A DNA stretch of 64,000 bases from Hyposmocoma kahamanoa (GCF_003589595.1 NW_020653772.1:204173-268172), one strand, 5' to 3'; shown: positions 21,963-31,537, numbered from the stretch's first letter. Notes: generated from the letters alone by a model not told the origin. Numbers and translations: made by a program.

Positions 21963-22600
21963 AGCTGTTATGTAGTAGAATTGTGTCCGAAGTTCTTTTG
22001 GACCAGTATTTTCAAAAATTGTAAAGACAATTATATAGTGTCTTTTTTAAAGATGTAGTAAAAATGACAGATCGGTGTCGCCCGCTTACAAGCAGCTAGC
22101 AGGCGATAAATATTCTATCGACTATCGACTGAATGTCAATCATGCTTATGCAATAATTCGACTGAACTTGTTTCATTTGAATCATTATTGGCTCATTATT
22201 CGTCCAATTGCTGGGCAAGACTCATTTGAGTTGTCAATTTTCGTAGGTACATACATACATTGCATTTAAAACTTATTAAAAATACAAAGAGGAGAGATAT
22301 TTTAAAGTTTTTCATTTTAATTTAATATAGATAATCAATTCAGCCTATATTTTATTAAAATGCATTTGAATAAAAATTTATTTCGATACTAGTAGGCCAA
22401 CTGTCAAAAGAAAAATAATGCCATTAGTGATCATTAGAACGTCGTAACATGCACAATTCAGACATGTATGGCAAAATTTTACCTACTTTCACAATCTATC
22501 GATAAAACTGTCGACTACAACTACATGACTATATAAAATTTTGTGAAAACTGGCAACTTATTCCGGTCATGTTATTCCGCCCTCAAAAAAGACAATATAA
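21963..22600 (+). other. 3' UTR of the giant-exon transcript, mostly MITE-F
   Basis: Seventy-six bases after the stop codon a TIR MITE begins (22039-22595). A potential polyadenylation hexamer (aataaa) lies inside it near 22370. If used, most of the 3' UTR would be MITE sequence. Confidence 0.5.
22039..22595. mobile_element. MITE-F, about 557 bp (copy 1)
   Basis: The inverted ends are tgtcttttttaaaga and the complement of tcaaaaaagaca. Shared internal blocks with 30831-31284 include cttacaagcagctag-type sequence, aaaaatacaaa and cctactttcacaatctatcg. It has the extra segment 22140-22255 not present in the other copy. Confidence 0.7.
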
Positions 22601-23583
22601 TATTTTTTATCTCCATAACAATCTTCTTAAGTTTAGAGGCTTCACGTAAATTTGAGATATTTTAAAAGGAAGGTAAGTAAAAATAATTTTACGCGAATAA
22701 CAGAAACGGTCGGGAATGGTCGTGTCTTTTTTACTTTTCATTTTTTTTTTTTTTGAAAATAATTAGCATGTTTTTGTGTTCACTATTTTGTATGCTGTTT
22801 GTACAATTATTTTTTGTGTTATTGCGTTTTAGGGTGTTAAGTCCCTTAGGTTTGTGTAAAATAGTTTTGTAACTCAGTTGGTATTTAAATGTTATTTCTT
22901 GATTATTTAAAAAACCGCAACTTATTTAATAAACTTGTAAGTTATTAATCTGCCAGTGGCTAAGCTTGCCAGAAATATCTACCCGTCGCTGCTGTATATC
23001 AATGGCATAACGTCCATTATTAATATGTATAGAAGACATACAGTAATGTAAAAATGCTTTGTAAACAAAATTGTTAAAATCTATTGTCAATAGAGACTTA
23101 CTTGTAATTTTTTGTGGTCTAATGTGTATTGGCTCTAAAAGAAGAATGTTTTTTGGGCCGCTTTTTATCGAAACAATTATTACCAATCTGAATACTTTTA
23201 AGAAAAGACAGAGAGTCCAGTTAGTTGCGTACTTGTTAGACCAGTTTGGCGAAATTGTCGACATCAAGAAGATATTCAGCTAAACAAGGACCATGGATCC
23301 TCGTCTTTCAGGCTGCGTCCTGCATGAATACACAAAATAGATAATAATAGAGCACATAAGAAGTATGATAATCAGTCCAAATAAAGTATTACAAATTCAC
23401 ATCTTTGGGCCGACTTATTTTCTTCAAGATATCTTGTCCCGTCTTGCATATATCTTTAAAATATTATTCCATGAGTTACAAAACTAAATAAAGGTAATGT
23501 ATGCTTGAGAATTTGTTTACTTATTAAAAGTGTAATTTTAACTCTGCATTGTGTTTTGTTTTTATTTGCCCACAGAATTCATT

Positions 23584-24180
23584 ATACAGGGTGTTTCTTT
23601 TGTTGATATTTGTTATCGTGAAAATTTTATATGGGCCCTGTCAAAGGGCGATTAGAGATTTATCTATTTCAAATGTGGTTTTCATTATCGCAAATATATA
23701 TAGGTTAGTCGTGACCATTCGACCCATGAAGAGCCCGAAACATTAGTTTGAAAAAATACGCAATTTAGGTCCTTAGAAATCATTTTTCCCAATGTATTTA
23801 ACATATTACAGTAGAATATAAATAATGAACTCATTACTTGAAGTCGCTTTTAAAAATTATAGCCATATTTAAAAAAAAAATCTGAATTCTGACTCATTAT
23901 TATATTAGGTTACAATAAGTTTACATATAACGAAACTGCTATAAATAAAGTAATAAAACTATCTTTTAATTGAATAAAAACAAAGTGACTTAATGTTGTA
24001 TTCAAAGCTGTTGTTTCAAACCAAAGCGTCTCGATGAATATTAAAATATTAATGTATGGGAGCGCTTGACGTTACAATTTTGTATAGTCCCAATTTTAAA
24101 TTTAAAAGTGATTGATGATGTTTTACTCATTAGGTAACGAATAATCGCCTGGGCACATTTAACGGTTACACCCTGTATAC
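23584..24180. mobile_element. Possible TIR element with ATACAGGGTGT ends
   Basis: The left end atacagggtgtttc at 23584 and the right end gttacaccctgtat near 24180 are inverted. Only about 11 bp match, so this is tentative. It has no open frame. Confidence 0.35.
23709..23790 (+). mobile_element. Penelope-like terminal-repeat fragment
   Basis: The order gtgaccat, gacccatgaagagcccgaaac, then gtttgaaaaaatacgc parallels the right arm of the Penelope-like relic at 53232-53400. It is a short diverged remnant. Confidence 0.5.
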
Positions 24181-24597
24181 TATGCACGGTTATTTTTAAA
24201 GAATCTGAAAATGTTATTTGTTAATGAAGTCGCTTTATAAATAGATACATCTGGGCAATTGCATGGTTTTTAAGCTTTCGGGTGGTTTCGCGAGAGCTTT
24301 GTGCTTCTTACCATGAAAGGTGAGTACGCTTTGGAACTTATATCTGTCTACAGGTTCTTTTTTATCAAATTCGTTTAAAATTTTATTTTTATGAGCTTAT
24401 GTCAATGTAACAGTAGTTGAAAAAGAATGTGTTGCATTTTGCTTAGTTTTTTGATTATTTTTAGTACATAGACAATATACCTTTTAGTAAATATGTTTGT
24501 ATTACTGATGTTTGATCAGGCCATGAAACTATACTTTTTTTTGCTACTATTAACTTTAATGTAACCTGTGTTTCCTTAAATAATAGAGTTGTGAATT

Positions 24598-24662
24598 ATG
24601 ACTAATGACTCATAGGTCATGACTAATGACTCATAAGTCATGTCTAATGACTCATATGTCAT
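24598..24662 (+). repeat. 21-bp tandem repeat with three TGACTCA motifs
   Basis: Three consecutive 21-bp units of type atgactaatgactcataggtc place TGACTCA at 24606-24612, 24627-24633 and 24648-24654. TGACTCA is the consensus site of AP-1/bZIP factors. The array lies about 170 bp before the candidate exon at 24830. Confidence 0.75.
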
Positions 24663-24829
24663 GACTCGTGGCTCTTGATAATTTGTATGGAATAAATTAA
24701 AACTAATTAGGAATTCGATATTTGTTCCCAGGTTAAAGTACTTTAAAGTTACGAGTAGGTTTACCCGAAGGAATTTTAAACGTGTTTTTTAAACGACCTG
24801 TATTATTTTTAACACTGACACTGTTCTAG

Positions 24830-25053
24830 GTGTGAAATTAACACATTCACCGGCTCAATTCGCTCCTCTTTTTGACAAACTGCCAAAATTAACATGCAAA
24901 TTTTCAAAGCAACTTAGAAGTAGCAACAGATCCATACGATACAGATATCACGTGGCCATGTTACCTATGTCACTATGTTGCTATTTAATTTTGGTTATTT
25001 TTGCATTTTGCAAGGAAACCTGCATGTCGAGTAATGTGTCTCTATTAAGCTGA
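24830..25053 (+). CDS. Candidate third alternative terminal exon of hts
   Basis: After a ctgttctag acceptor the sequence stays open in phase 1 relative to the exon at 15345-15503. It reads GVKLTHSPAQFAPLFDKL, and later a hydrophobic stretch MLPMSLCCYLILVIFAF, ending with TGA at 25051. It would give a short tail with one possible membrane segment. There is no homology support, and a 74-codon open frame can occur by chance. It is listed because acceptor and phase agree. Confidence 0.25.
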
Positions 25054-25641
25054 TATATAATAAGCCTTATCACAGTGCAAAAGGCATTCATTGAATAAGA
25101 AAATTCTATAAATTATTTACACATCTTTTCTTATGGGTAATGAGCCTGAAGTACAGTCACCTTAACATGCATGCAAGTATCTTATTATTTTATGCATTTA
25201 ACATTTGTCGTCATTTCAATTAATATATATTACACCGGCGTATAGCCTAAAACCTCACTTAGAAGCAGCTATCAGAATAGGCAAGAGGACAAACAACACA
25301 AACTTCAAGTAATATACATCGAGTAAATGCTACTTCCTCTAAATTCAATGTAAATTCTTCTTAATATACTACCCTACTTAAATAATTGCTAGTTTCCATA
25401 AAAAATATATATACAATAATTCCGGAATATCAGAGAGAGGTGTTATTCACTCTTTGTGCATCACTTCCTTGGAAGTTTAGACAAATATATTTACCCTATT
25501 CTGATCTTTGCTTATCAGAAATCCTGACCAACAAATAGGACGCATATTGGTTGACACAAATTATTTCACAATTAGTAGTTATTATCGAAATTATCAATTG
25601 AGTATGAAAATGTATTAATATGTCTTTTACTTTATGTCCAG
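25054..25641 (+). other. Intron before the MARCKS-tail exons
   Basis: AT-rich with nothing recognised. Confidence 0.5.
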
Positions 25642-25709
25642 GCGAGCATACAGTGAATGGTGATCATTCTGACGCGCATCAGAGCACATTCTCCCACAGC
25701 AGTAAAGAG
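25642..25709 (+). CDS. hts: Adducin/hts exon before the MARCKS domain
   Basis: This 68-nt exon, phase 1 to phase 0, lies between tgtccag and gtaaga. Joined to the exon at 15345 it reads GEHTVNGDHSDAHQSTFSHS then SKE. It leads directly in frame into the exon encoding the MARCKS-related domain. Vertebrate adducins likewise have a short polar Ser-rich linker before the basic tail. It is mutually exclusive with the giant exon, which has its own stop. Confidence 0.85.
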
Positions 25710-25751
25710 GTAAGACTTTTGAACATCTCAATTCTATACAATATATGGAAC

Positions 25752-25882
25752 AACACTAATAAAACCTATAACACCAACAATAACATTAACTATAACACCA
25801 ACAATAACATCAACTATAACACCAACAATAACATCAACTATAACACGAACAATAACATCAACTATAACACCAACTATAACGC
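25752..25882 (+). repeat. 24-bp minisatellite, about five units
   Basis: Units of type aacaccaacaataacatcaa followed by ctat repeat about five times with few changes. Because the unit is a multiple of three it reads as repeated Asn/Thr/Tyr/Ile codons, but it lies in an intron. Confidence 0.85.
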
Positions 25883-26130
25883 CCAACTATATAGGTTTCA
25901 GAAGAGCTTCCTTTCACATACAAGTAGGTTGTGGAATGAACTCCTTGTTGGGGTTTTTCCGCAGGAATACGGCACGGAGTCCTTCAAAAGGGATTTGAGA
26001 AGGGTTCTAAAGGGTTGGCAACGCGCTCGTGACGCCTCTAATGTTGTAGGCGTTCAGAGGCGACGGTGACCGCTTTCCATCAGGCGAGCCGTTTGTTTGC
26101 TGCCTACATAATATAAAAAATAAAAATAAA
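25883..26130 (+). mobile_element. CR1/jockey-like LINE, RT C-terminus and 3' tail
   Basis: The frame reads FQKSFLSHTSRLWNELLVGV, then FPQEYGTESFKRDLRRVLKG and ends VVGVQRRR before TGA at 26067. SRLWNxLP-x-x-VFP-x(6)-FKR-x-x-x-x-hydrophobic-KG is the typical end of lepidopteran LINE polyproteins. The tail ccatcaggcgagccgtttgt is the usual 3' UTR start. The fragment is 5'-truncated. Confidence 0.8.
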
Positions 26131-26247
26131 GACCTTAACGCCAACTATAACATCAAGTATAACATCAACAATAACAACACGTATTGCATGCATTCATAAC
26201 GTGTTGTACCATATCCCTGGAATTAAAGTACATCATATTTCGTTCAG

Positions 26248-26382
26248 GGCTCTCCTTCCAAGGAAGTATCGACAGAGGACTCTCCGAAGAAGGACAAGAA
26301 GAAGAAGAAGGGCCTCCGGACGCCTTCGTTCCTCAAGAAGAAGAAAGAGAAGAAGAAGTCGTCCACGCCACAGCCCGCCTAG
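26248..26382 (+). CDS. hts: Adducin/hts terminal exon: MARCKS-related domain
   Basis: This 45-codon exon, phase 0 after gttcag, ends at TAG 26380-26382. It reads GSPSKEVSTEDSPKKD, then the lysine block KKKKKGLRTPSFLKKKK and ends SSTPQPA. The Lys cluster around (F/L)RTPSFLKK is the adducin MARCKS-related domain. In vertebrates it binds calmodulin, promotes spectrin-actin assembly and is phosphorylated by PKC at the Ser of the RTPSFLKK motif. Here that Ser is kept. This is the canonical C-terminus and identifies the gene beyond doubt. A gtaaaa right after the stop could be a donor for a spliced 3' UTR. Confidence 0.96.
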   Translation, partial: GSPSKEVSTEDSPKKDKKKKKGLRTPSFLKKKKEKKKSSTPQPA

Positions 26383-26508
26383 AGGTAAAATATTTTGTGA
26401 CTCCTTTACAAAAAAATTAATTGTTGTAATATTTTTTTGGCAAAAAGAGAAAATAATTATTGTGAGATTGTTTTCTCGCTGCAGACTTGACCATATCTTA
26501 TCGGAGCA

Positions 26509-27048
26509 GCAGGTCGATTCAGAACTTTACGATAACTCTATCGATTTGATATCGTACGATTTTTATTCACAATAACCGAATCGAACGTCAAACTGTCGTA
26601 TTCGAAACCTAACCGAAATGACGTCACATCCGTACGATTACTCGAACTTCTCGACCGGAATAAGCTACAAACGTTATTCAGAACACAGTTTACGAATGAA
26701 AGTTTCCGAACGTCCTATTGTTTACAAAGCAAGAATGTAATATGGAAATCTCTTTTTTAAATAAAGTCTGGATTTTGTTCAATTTTATTAATTTATTTTA
26801 ATACCAGGCTAATGCATTTCTATATTTTCGGCCTTTAAAGTCTTCAAAATGTATATGAAAGGATTTTCATTTTTCTTATAATCTATTTCACCGTCAAACT
26901 CCGTAAACGCTGTTGGATAACGATATCCAATCCGAGTCCAAATCGATCGTTTAACTCGAATGTTCTGAATAGTTCGGAAAGTTCGTTTCGAGAACGATAT
27001 CCATCGAACGATTCGGTTAAAATATCGATGAGACTGAATCGGGGTCCA
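26509..27048 (+). mobile_element. MITE-D, about 540 bp (copy 2)
   Basis: The ends caggtcgattcagaac and gactgaatcggggtccag match the copy at 14612. The interior is collinear, with a small extra block around aaactccgtaaacgctgttg. Confidence 0.75.
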
Positions 27049-27308
27049 GACACAAAACCTTTTAGAGAACGTCCTTTTTCCGGAAAGACAATGTTGTTGT
27101 TGTGTTTGGACTGTCTTTTGCTTTACGCGGTTATCCGGATTTCCGTTTTGACTAAACCTTATGTTAACGAAACTTTAGAATTAACCGATAACTCGCAGCC
27201 GTAATTATTATTTCAGTATTCTCTCGTATTATCTTTTCTTTTTACACTACTTTTATTTATGTATATTATCTTTATATTTGTTTTCTTCCTTTCTGTATCC
27301 TTTATAAA
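27049..27308 (+). repeat. Second copy of the hts splice-acceptor segment
   Basis: This is nearly identical to 15085-15344, including the T-rich tract before the exon, but the final AG is replaced. The copy therefore cannot act as the same acceptor. See the paired entry. Confidence 0.75.
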
Positions 27309-27913
27309 TGTATAATACCGACAAACTCTGTAAACGCTGTTGGATAACGATATCGTTTCCGAACGTTTAACTCGAATGTTCTGAATAGCTCGGAAAGCGC
27401 CCTTCGATTCGTGAACGATATCCAATCGACTCGGGGTGCTGGACAGAGATATTGCGCCCTGAATGAGACCTCTATTGAGGGGAGGGTAAGGTACCTTTGT
27501 AACAAAAAAGAATCGTCGAAATCGGTTCATAAATGACAGAGTAACTGTGTAACAAAATACACACAAAAAATATAAAGCCGAATTGTGAACTTATTTTTTT
27601 AACAATATCAAGTGACGGGACGAACAAGTCGTGCGCCTGATGGTAAGCTACACGCCTGTCCATAACAGTTGCAGTGCCACTCACAGCTTCAAAACGCAAA
27701 GATCTGAGTAGTACTCCCACTGCGCTCTGCCCTGAGACATAAGTTGACAAGTCCCATGTGCCCGTAATTTCACCTGCACCCTTATTTTTCAAAACCGGAA
27801 CGCAATAATGCTTACATTCAGTGTTGGGTGTGGAGTGGGGTTGTGTCACGGGTTGGTTGGCATGCCAAGTATTCCCGGCATGCCACTAACGACGGAGTGG
27901 GGACGGTAAAGTC

Positions 27914-28675
27914 GTATTTGGGGGTGCTCATTACGAATATAGAATTTATTTCTAAATCCAAGATGGCGGACACGACTTTTCAAGTAAATGTAACATGGGT
28001 ATCATTTTCGCCGTATTTGGGGGTGCTCATTACGAATATGGCACTCATTTCTGAATACAAGATGGTGGGCACGACTTTTCAAATAATGGCAAGTTGGGTA
28101 TCGTTTTCGAGGTATTTGGAGGTGCTCTTTACGAATATAGCATTTATTTCTTAGTCCAAGATGGCGGACACTACTTTTCAAGTAAATGCAATATGGGTAT
28201 CATTTTCGAGGTATTTCGAGGTGCTCATTACGAATATGGCACTCAATTCTAAATCCAAGATGGCGGGCACGATTTTTCAAACAATGGCAAGTTGGGTATC
28301 GTTTTCGAGGTATTTGGGGGTAATCATTACGAATATAGCACTCATTTCTAAATCCAAGATGGCGGACACGATTTTTCAAATATTGGCAAGTTGGGTATCG
28401 TTTTCGAGGTATTTGGGGGTGCTCATTACAAATATAGTATTTATTTCTTAGTCCAAGATGGCGGACACGACTTTTCAAGTAAATGCAATATGGGTATCAT
28501 TATCGAGGTATTTCGGGGTGCTCATTACGAATATGGCACTCATTTCTAAATCCAAGATGGCGGGCACGATTTTTTCAAACAATGGCAAGTTGGTTATCGT
28601 TTTCGAGGTATTTTGGGGTGCTCATTACGAATATGGCACTCATTTCTAAATCCAAGATGGCGGATACGATTTTGA
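27914..28675 (+). repeat. 99-bp tandem array, 7 full units plus a partial
   Basis: Units start at 27914, 28013, 28112, 28211, 28310, 28409, 28508 and 28608. The first six are exactly 99 bp and the seventh is 100 bp. Two subtypes occur: units with caagtaaatg (1, 3, 6) and units with aatggcaagttggg (2, 4, 7), with unit 5 close to the second type. Almost every unit holds ccaagatggcgg, a YY1/Pho-type motif. The apparent open frames here come from the multiple-of-three unit. Confidence 0.92.
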
Positions 28676-28770
28676 GTGAGTGGGTGGGTGAGGGGGTGGG
28701 TTAGGTGGTGGGTCAGATGGTGGGTTAGGGGGTCGGTTGGGGGTCGGTCAGTGGGTCGCTTAGGGGGTAG
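28676..28770 (+). repeat. G-rich tract with G-quadruplex potential
   Basis: Many runs of three to five G separated by short spacers (gtgggtgggtgagggggtgg and onward, with several ttagg and gtcgg steps) follow the 99-bp array inside the hAT element. At least four G-runs fall within 30 bases several times. Confidence 0.75.
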
Positions 28771-29013
28771 GGGTAATGACACTTTTATTCGGTAGTTTCG
28801 GTTTTAATTGTTAGTTTCAATTGTTTCTTCGAATAACTAAAAAAATTAATTGCAATTAATTAAATAGCAATTAAAATCAATTCAACTGCAATTGATTTCA
28901 ATTGAATTGATTTTTTAATCTGATTGAATTTGTTATTGAAATTTAATTGATTAACGCCCAACACTGCTTACATTACTTCTCTGGACGAACTTTTTCACAA
29001 GGGGCGCTACAGC

Positions 29014-29042
29014 TACCTCCTCCTTTTTTGAAGTCGGTTAAC
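29014..29042 (-). mobile_element. CGACTTC-MITE end fragment
   Basis: Only the terminus cctccttttttgaagtcggt is present, abutting the end of repeat B. Confidence 0.55.
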
Positions 29043-29084
29043 AAATGTAAAACTTACCTTAAACTGCAACATTTTACACCTTGT

Positions 29085-29150
29085 GAATGGTGTAATTTGT
29101 GATTGTCGATGCGTGTGTCCGCAGCACCCGCGACACAGAGTTTATTATTT
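29085..29150 (+). mobile_element. SINE family 2 tail fragment
   Basis: ggtgtaatttgtgattgtcg, then tgtgtccgcagcacccgcga, matches the 3' body of the SINE at 5968. The tRNA head is missing. Confidence 0.55.
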
Positions 29151-29417
29151 AAAACAAAAGAAGCTTTGTTTCAAAAGACATTCTGTCAGTTGCGATTATA
29201 GATTTGCCTTTGAATGACTTGTTTGCCTATTTAAAAATATTTCTCTTTGTTCCAGATAAACCTACAAATCTACACTGCCATCTTCGCTTTCATTACGTAT
29301 AACTGTAATCGTGAGGTTCTACCGCTTTCTATTATTATGTATATAAAATTAAAAACACCGAACGATCGCTCCACGCTTTGACAGTAGAATAGCACACATT
29401 GATATATATATACATAT

Positions 29418-30490
29418 ACAGGGTTATTTTTAAATGACTAATAACCTCGCAGGACTACATTACTAACATTATAACGAGCAACTTTTGTTCTACGACTTTT
29501 TACAAAACGCAATAAATTTACCGAAAACAAACTTTTAAATTTTTTCTGTGCTATCTGACATGTTTTAGATCTGTATAGTAGTAATTGAACATATGTATAG
29601 CAACGCCTCCCGGCCGCGTGCTGTTGTCGGTAGGAATTCCCGCGCTTTTTACGCAAGGGCTAAATAATACCTACAAATAATACAATTTATTTAACAATTA
29701 TTATTACGAAATGACCTACATCTTTTACGTCGAATAGCTAGCACAATTCTTGTGATTAATACCTAGAAGTTAATTAATAGCTTGTTTCCACGTTTAACTC
29801 GCTTGCTGGGTTTGTACGAATGGCAGCACATCGAGCTAAATATTGGCGGAGCTAGTTCCGATATACTACGATATTCGAACACAAACCTGTAACATGATGT
29901 GCTGTTGACAATACACTGAATCCACAATCCTGGACCTAGGGTAAAATTGTCCGTGATCTCTTAATCGCTGTGTGGCAGCTAACATTGTAACTTGGCTTGG
30001 TGTAAGTACTGTAGGAAATCGTCTTCCATATTCGCGGCAGGCTTCCGACACATTGTCACCACATATAGCAAGTAACTGCACCATTTCCGTATGTATACTC
30101 TACACTTGAATAGCGATACGTCATCGTGCTAACAATTAGAGTTACAAAACAATAAATAACATGTGCATTTACGACGCGAATGCATCAAAGTGACTGACCG
30201 CCGCCGACGCCCCGCGCCCGTAGGTACGTTCCCTCCCCCCGCCCATTCCCTTTCGTGCATTTCGCATCGGATGATTTGTTTACATAGGGCATCGACCTCA
30301 TAGCCCAATTATCGTGTTCTTTTCTTACCGCATAGTGTTAATAATCGTTTAGAGCATACGATTAAATATTTTTATTTTTGTATGAAAGTAAAATCTGACG
30401 AATTATTAAAAGTCATGGAACAAAAGTTGTAGTATATGATGTTAGTAATGTAGTCCTGCGAGGTTATTAGTCATTTAAAAATAACCCTGT
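29418..30490 (-). mobile_element. TIR DNA transposon relic, 1073 bp, with HTH-like ORF
   Basis: The terminal inverted repeats are essentially perfect over about 50 bp (acagggttatttttaaatga and onward at both ends) and are flanked by ATAT. On the minus strand, 29866-30084 reads ICGDNVSEACREYGRRFPTV, then LTPSQVTMLAATQRLRDHGQ. This resembles the insect transposon-associated HTH segment (DUF4817-like: xGxxxxA-xREYxxRFPxR-x-P). No catalytic domain remains, so the element is internally deleted. Its class is uncertain. Confidence 0.75.
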
Positions 30491-30830
30491 ATATAGTGAA
30501 AATTGACATGAGTTGGTGTACGAGAAATTATCAGGGCACCGAAAAGCTAAAAAAATTACGTGATGCTGAATATACGGAATATAAATATTTAATTATTTTT
30601 TTGTGAAATTACTCCACAACTTAGTTTTATTAATACAAAGATTGAACACTAAGAATAATTCCTTCGATCCGTTAGATTCGAACCAGCACCTTCAGCATAC
30701 CGTGCCTGATACGGTACGGTATTTTTCTTACCGTTCCATTTTTGTATTGATAATTAAATCCAAGGGAAATTGACAGAGTATGTCGAAATTGATGTGATTT
30801 AGTGAAAATACGTAACAAAAAATATATAGT

Positions 30831-31284
30831 CTGTCTTTTTTGAAGACGGAGTAAAATGACAGTCCACTGCGCAAAAGTATTGCCCACTTGCAAGCAGCTA
30901 GTGATTGCAGTTGATAAATGTTATATCGACTATCGATTTTCTTTTAAATCGCATTTGTATTAAAAATACAAATAGGAGACATATTTTAAAATTTTTAATT
31001 TTAATTTAATCGTTAGTTTAAAATGTGTATGACTAAAAATTGATTTACTAATACACCAACTGTCGAAATAAGAATAAAGAATACATTAACGTAATAAAGA
31101 ATACAATAATTAGTAATTATTTGAACGTTGTAACATTCACAAGTCATTTTTAGGCAAAAAAAGTTTTGCCTACTTTCACAATCTATCGATAAAACTGTCG
31201 ACAACTACTACATGACTATTTGAAATTTTACGAAAACTGGCAACTCTGCAAATGTCATTGTACTCGCATCTTCAAAAAAGACAG
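30831..31284. mobile_element. MITE-F, about 454 bp (copy 2)
   Basis: The inverted ends are ctgtcttttttgaaga and the complement of tcttcaaaaaagacag. It is collinear with 22039-22595 except for one internal block. Confidence 0.75.
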
Positions 31285-31537
31285 AGTTTCAATGTAATAG
31301 GATTGCTACACATGATCTAAAATCGCGTATTTATATTTTTAAACAAACCAATATTCGCCTCTCTTCACAGTTCCCATAATTTTGAGTTCTAACGCTGTTC
31401 AGTCATCCGTAACCCATAGAATACTTGAAAATTGTTCAAAGCGTGAAGGGATATGACGTTTTTAAAATAATATCTAAGGTTATTTTTCAATTAGGGCGTT
31501 CAGCTCTTAGTTTACTTTATAATAGACCTTAGATTCG

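Larger units (their letters stand above)
22603..24829 (+). other. Non-coding stretch between alternative hts ends
   Basis: No convincing exon. It contains a possible TIR element with ATACAGGGTGT termini (23584-24180) that holds a Penelope-like terminal-repeat fragment (23709-23790), and a 21-bp tandem repeat with TGACTCA motifs (24598-24662). The rest is unremarkable AT-rich DNA. Confidence 0.55.
25710..26247 (+). other. Intron with minisatellite and LINE fragment
   Basis: It contains a 24-bp minisatellite (25752-25882), a LINE C-terminal fragment (25883-26130) and a few further minisatellite-like units (26140-26178). An apparent 149-codon open frame here is an artefact of reading exon, minisatellite and LINE together. 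Confidence 0.75.
26383..27603 (+). other. 3' flank of hts with repeats
   Basis: No exon. It holds MITE-D copy 2, the second copy of the 260-bp block found upstream of the exon at 15345, and a further scrambled MITE-D-like piece at about 27310-27445. Confidence 0.6.
27819..28966. mobile_element. hAT-type non-autonomous element, 1148 bp, with 8-bp TSD
   Basis: The element starts cagtgttggg and ends cccaacactg. The perfect octamer cttacatt flanks it at 27811-27818 and 28967-28974. CAGTGTTGG termini with an 8-bp duplication are classical for hAT elements. It has no transposase. Instead it carries a 99-bp tandem array (27914-28675), a G-rich tract (28676-28770) and a CAATTGATT-rich segment (28795-28955). 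The interruption of repeat B confirms its boundaries independently. Confidence 0.9.
27604..29010 (+). repeat. Interspersed repeat B copy split by a hAT insertion
   Basis: The left part (27604-27818) runs from aagtgacgggacgaacaag to cgcaataatgcttacatt. The right part (28967-29010) resumes with cttacattacttctctggac. The 1148-bp hAT-type element sits between them, so the insertion is younger than repeat B. Confidence 0.8.

Noticed and set aside
25620..26069. 149-codon open frame rich in Asn/Thr/Tyr
   Set aside because: It joins a real exon, an intronic 24-bp minisatellite and a LINE C-terminus. The exon ends at a gtaaga donor (25709), and the repeat peptides come from the multiple-of-three unit.
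27828..28704. Repeated-peptide proteins in the 99-bp array
   Set aside because: The array lies within a hAT element, frames are broken by stops between units, and open frames exist on both strands, as expected from a 99-bp period. Kept only as a low-interest finding.
28676..28770. Internal telomeric (TTAGG)n repeat
   Set aside because: TTAGG occurs a few times, but there is no regular 5-bp period. The tract is a variable G-rich sequence inside a mobile element.
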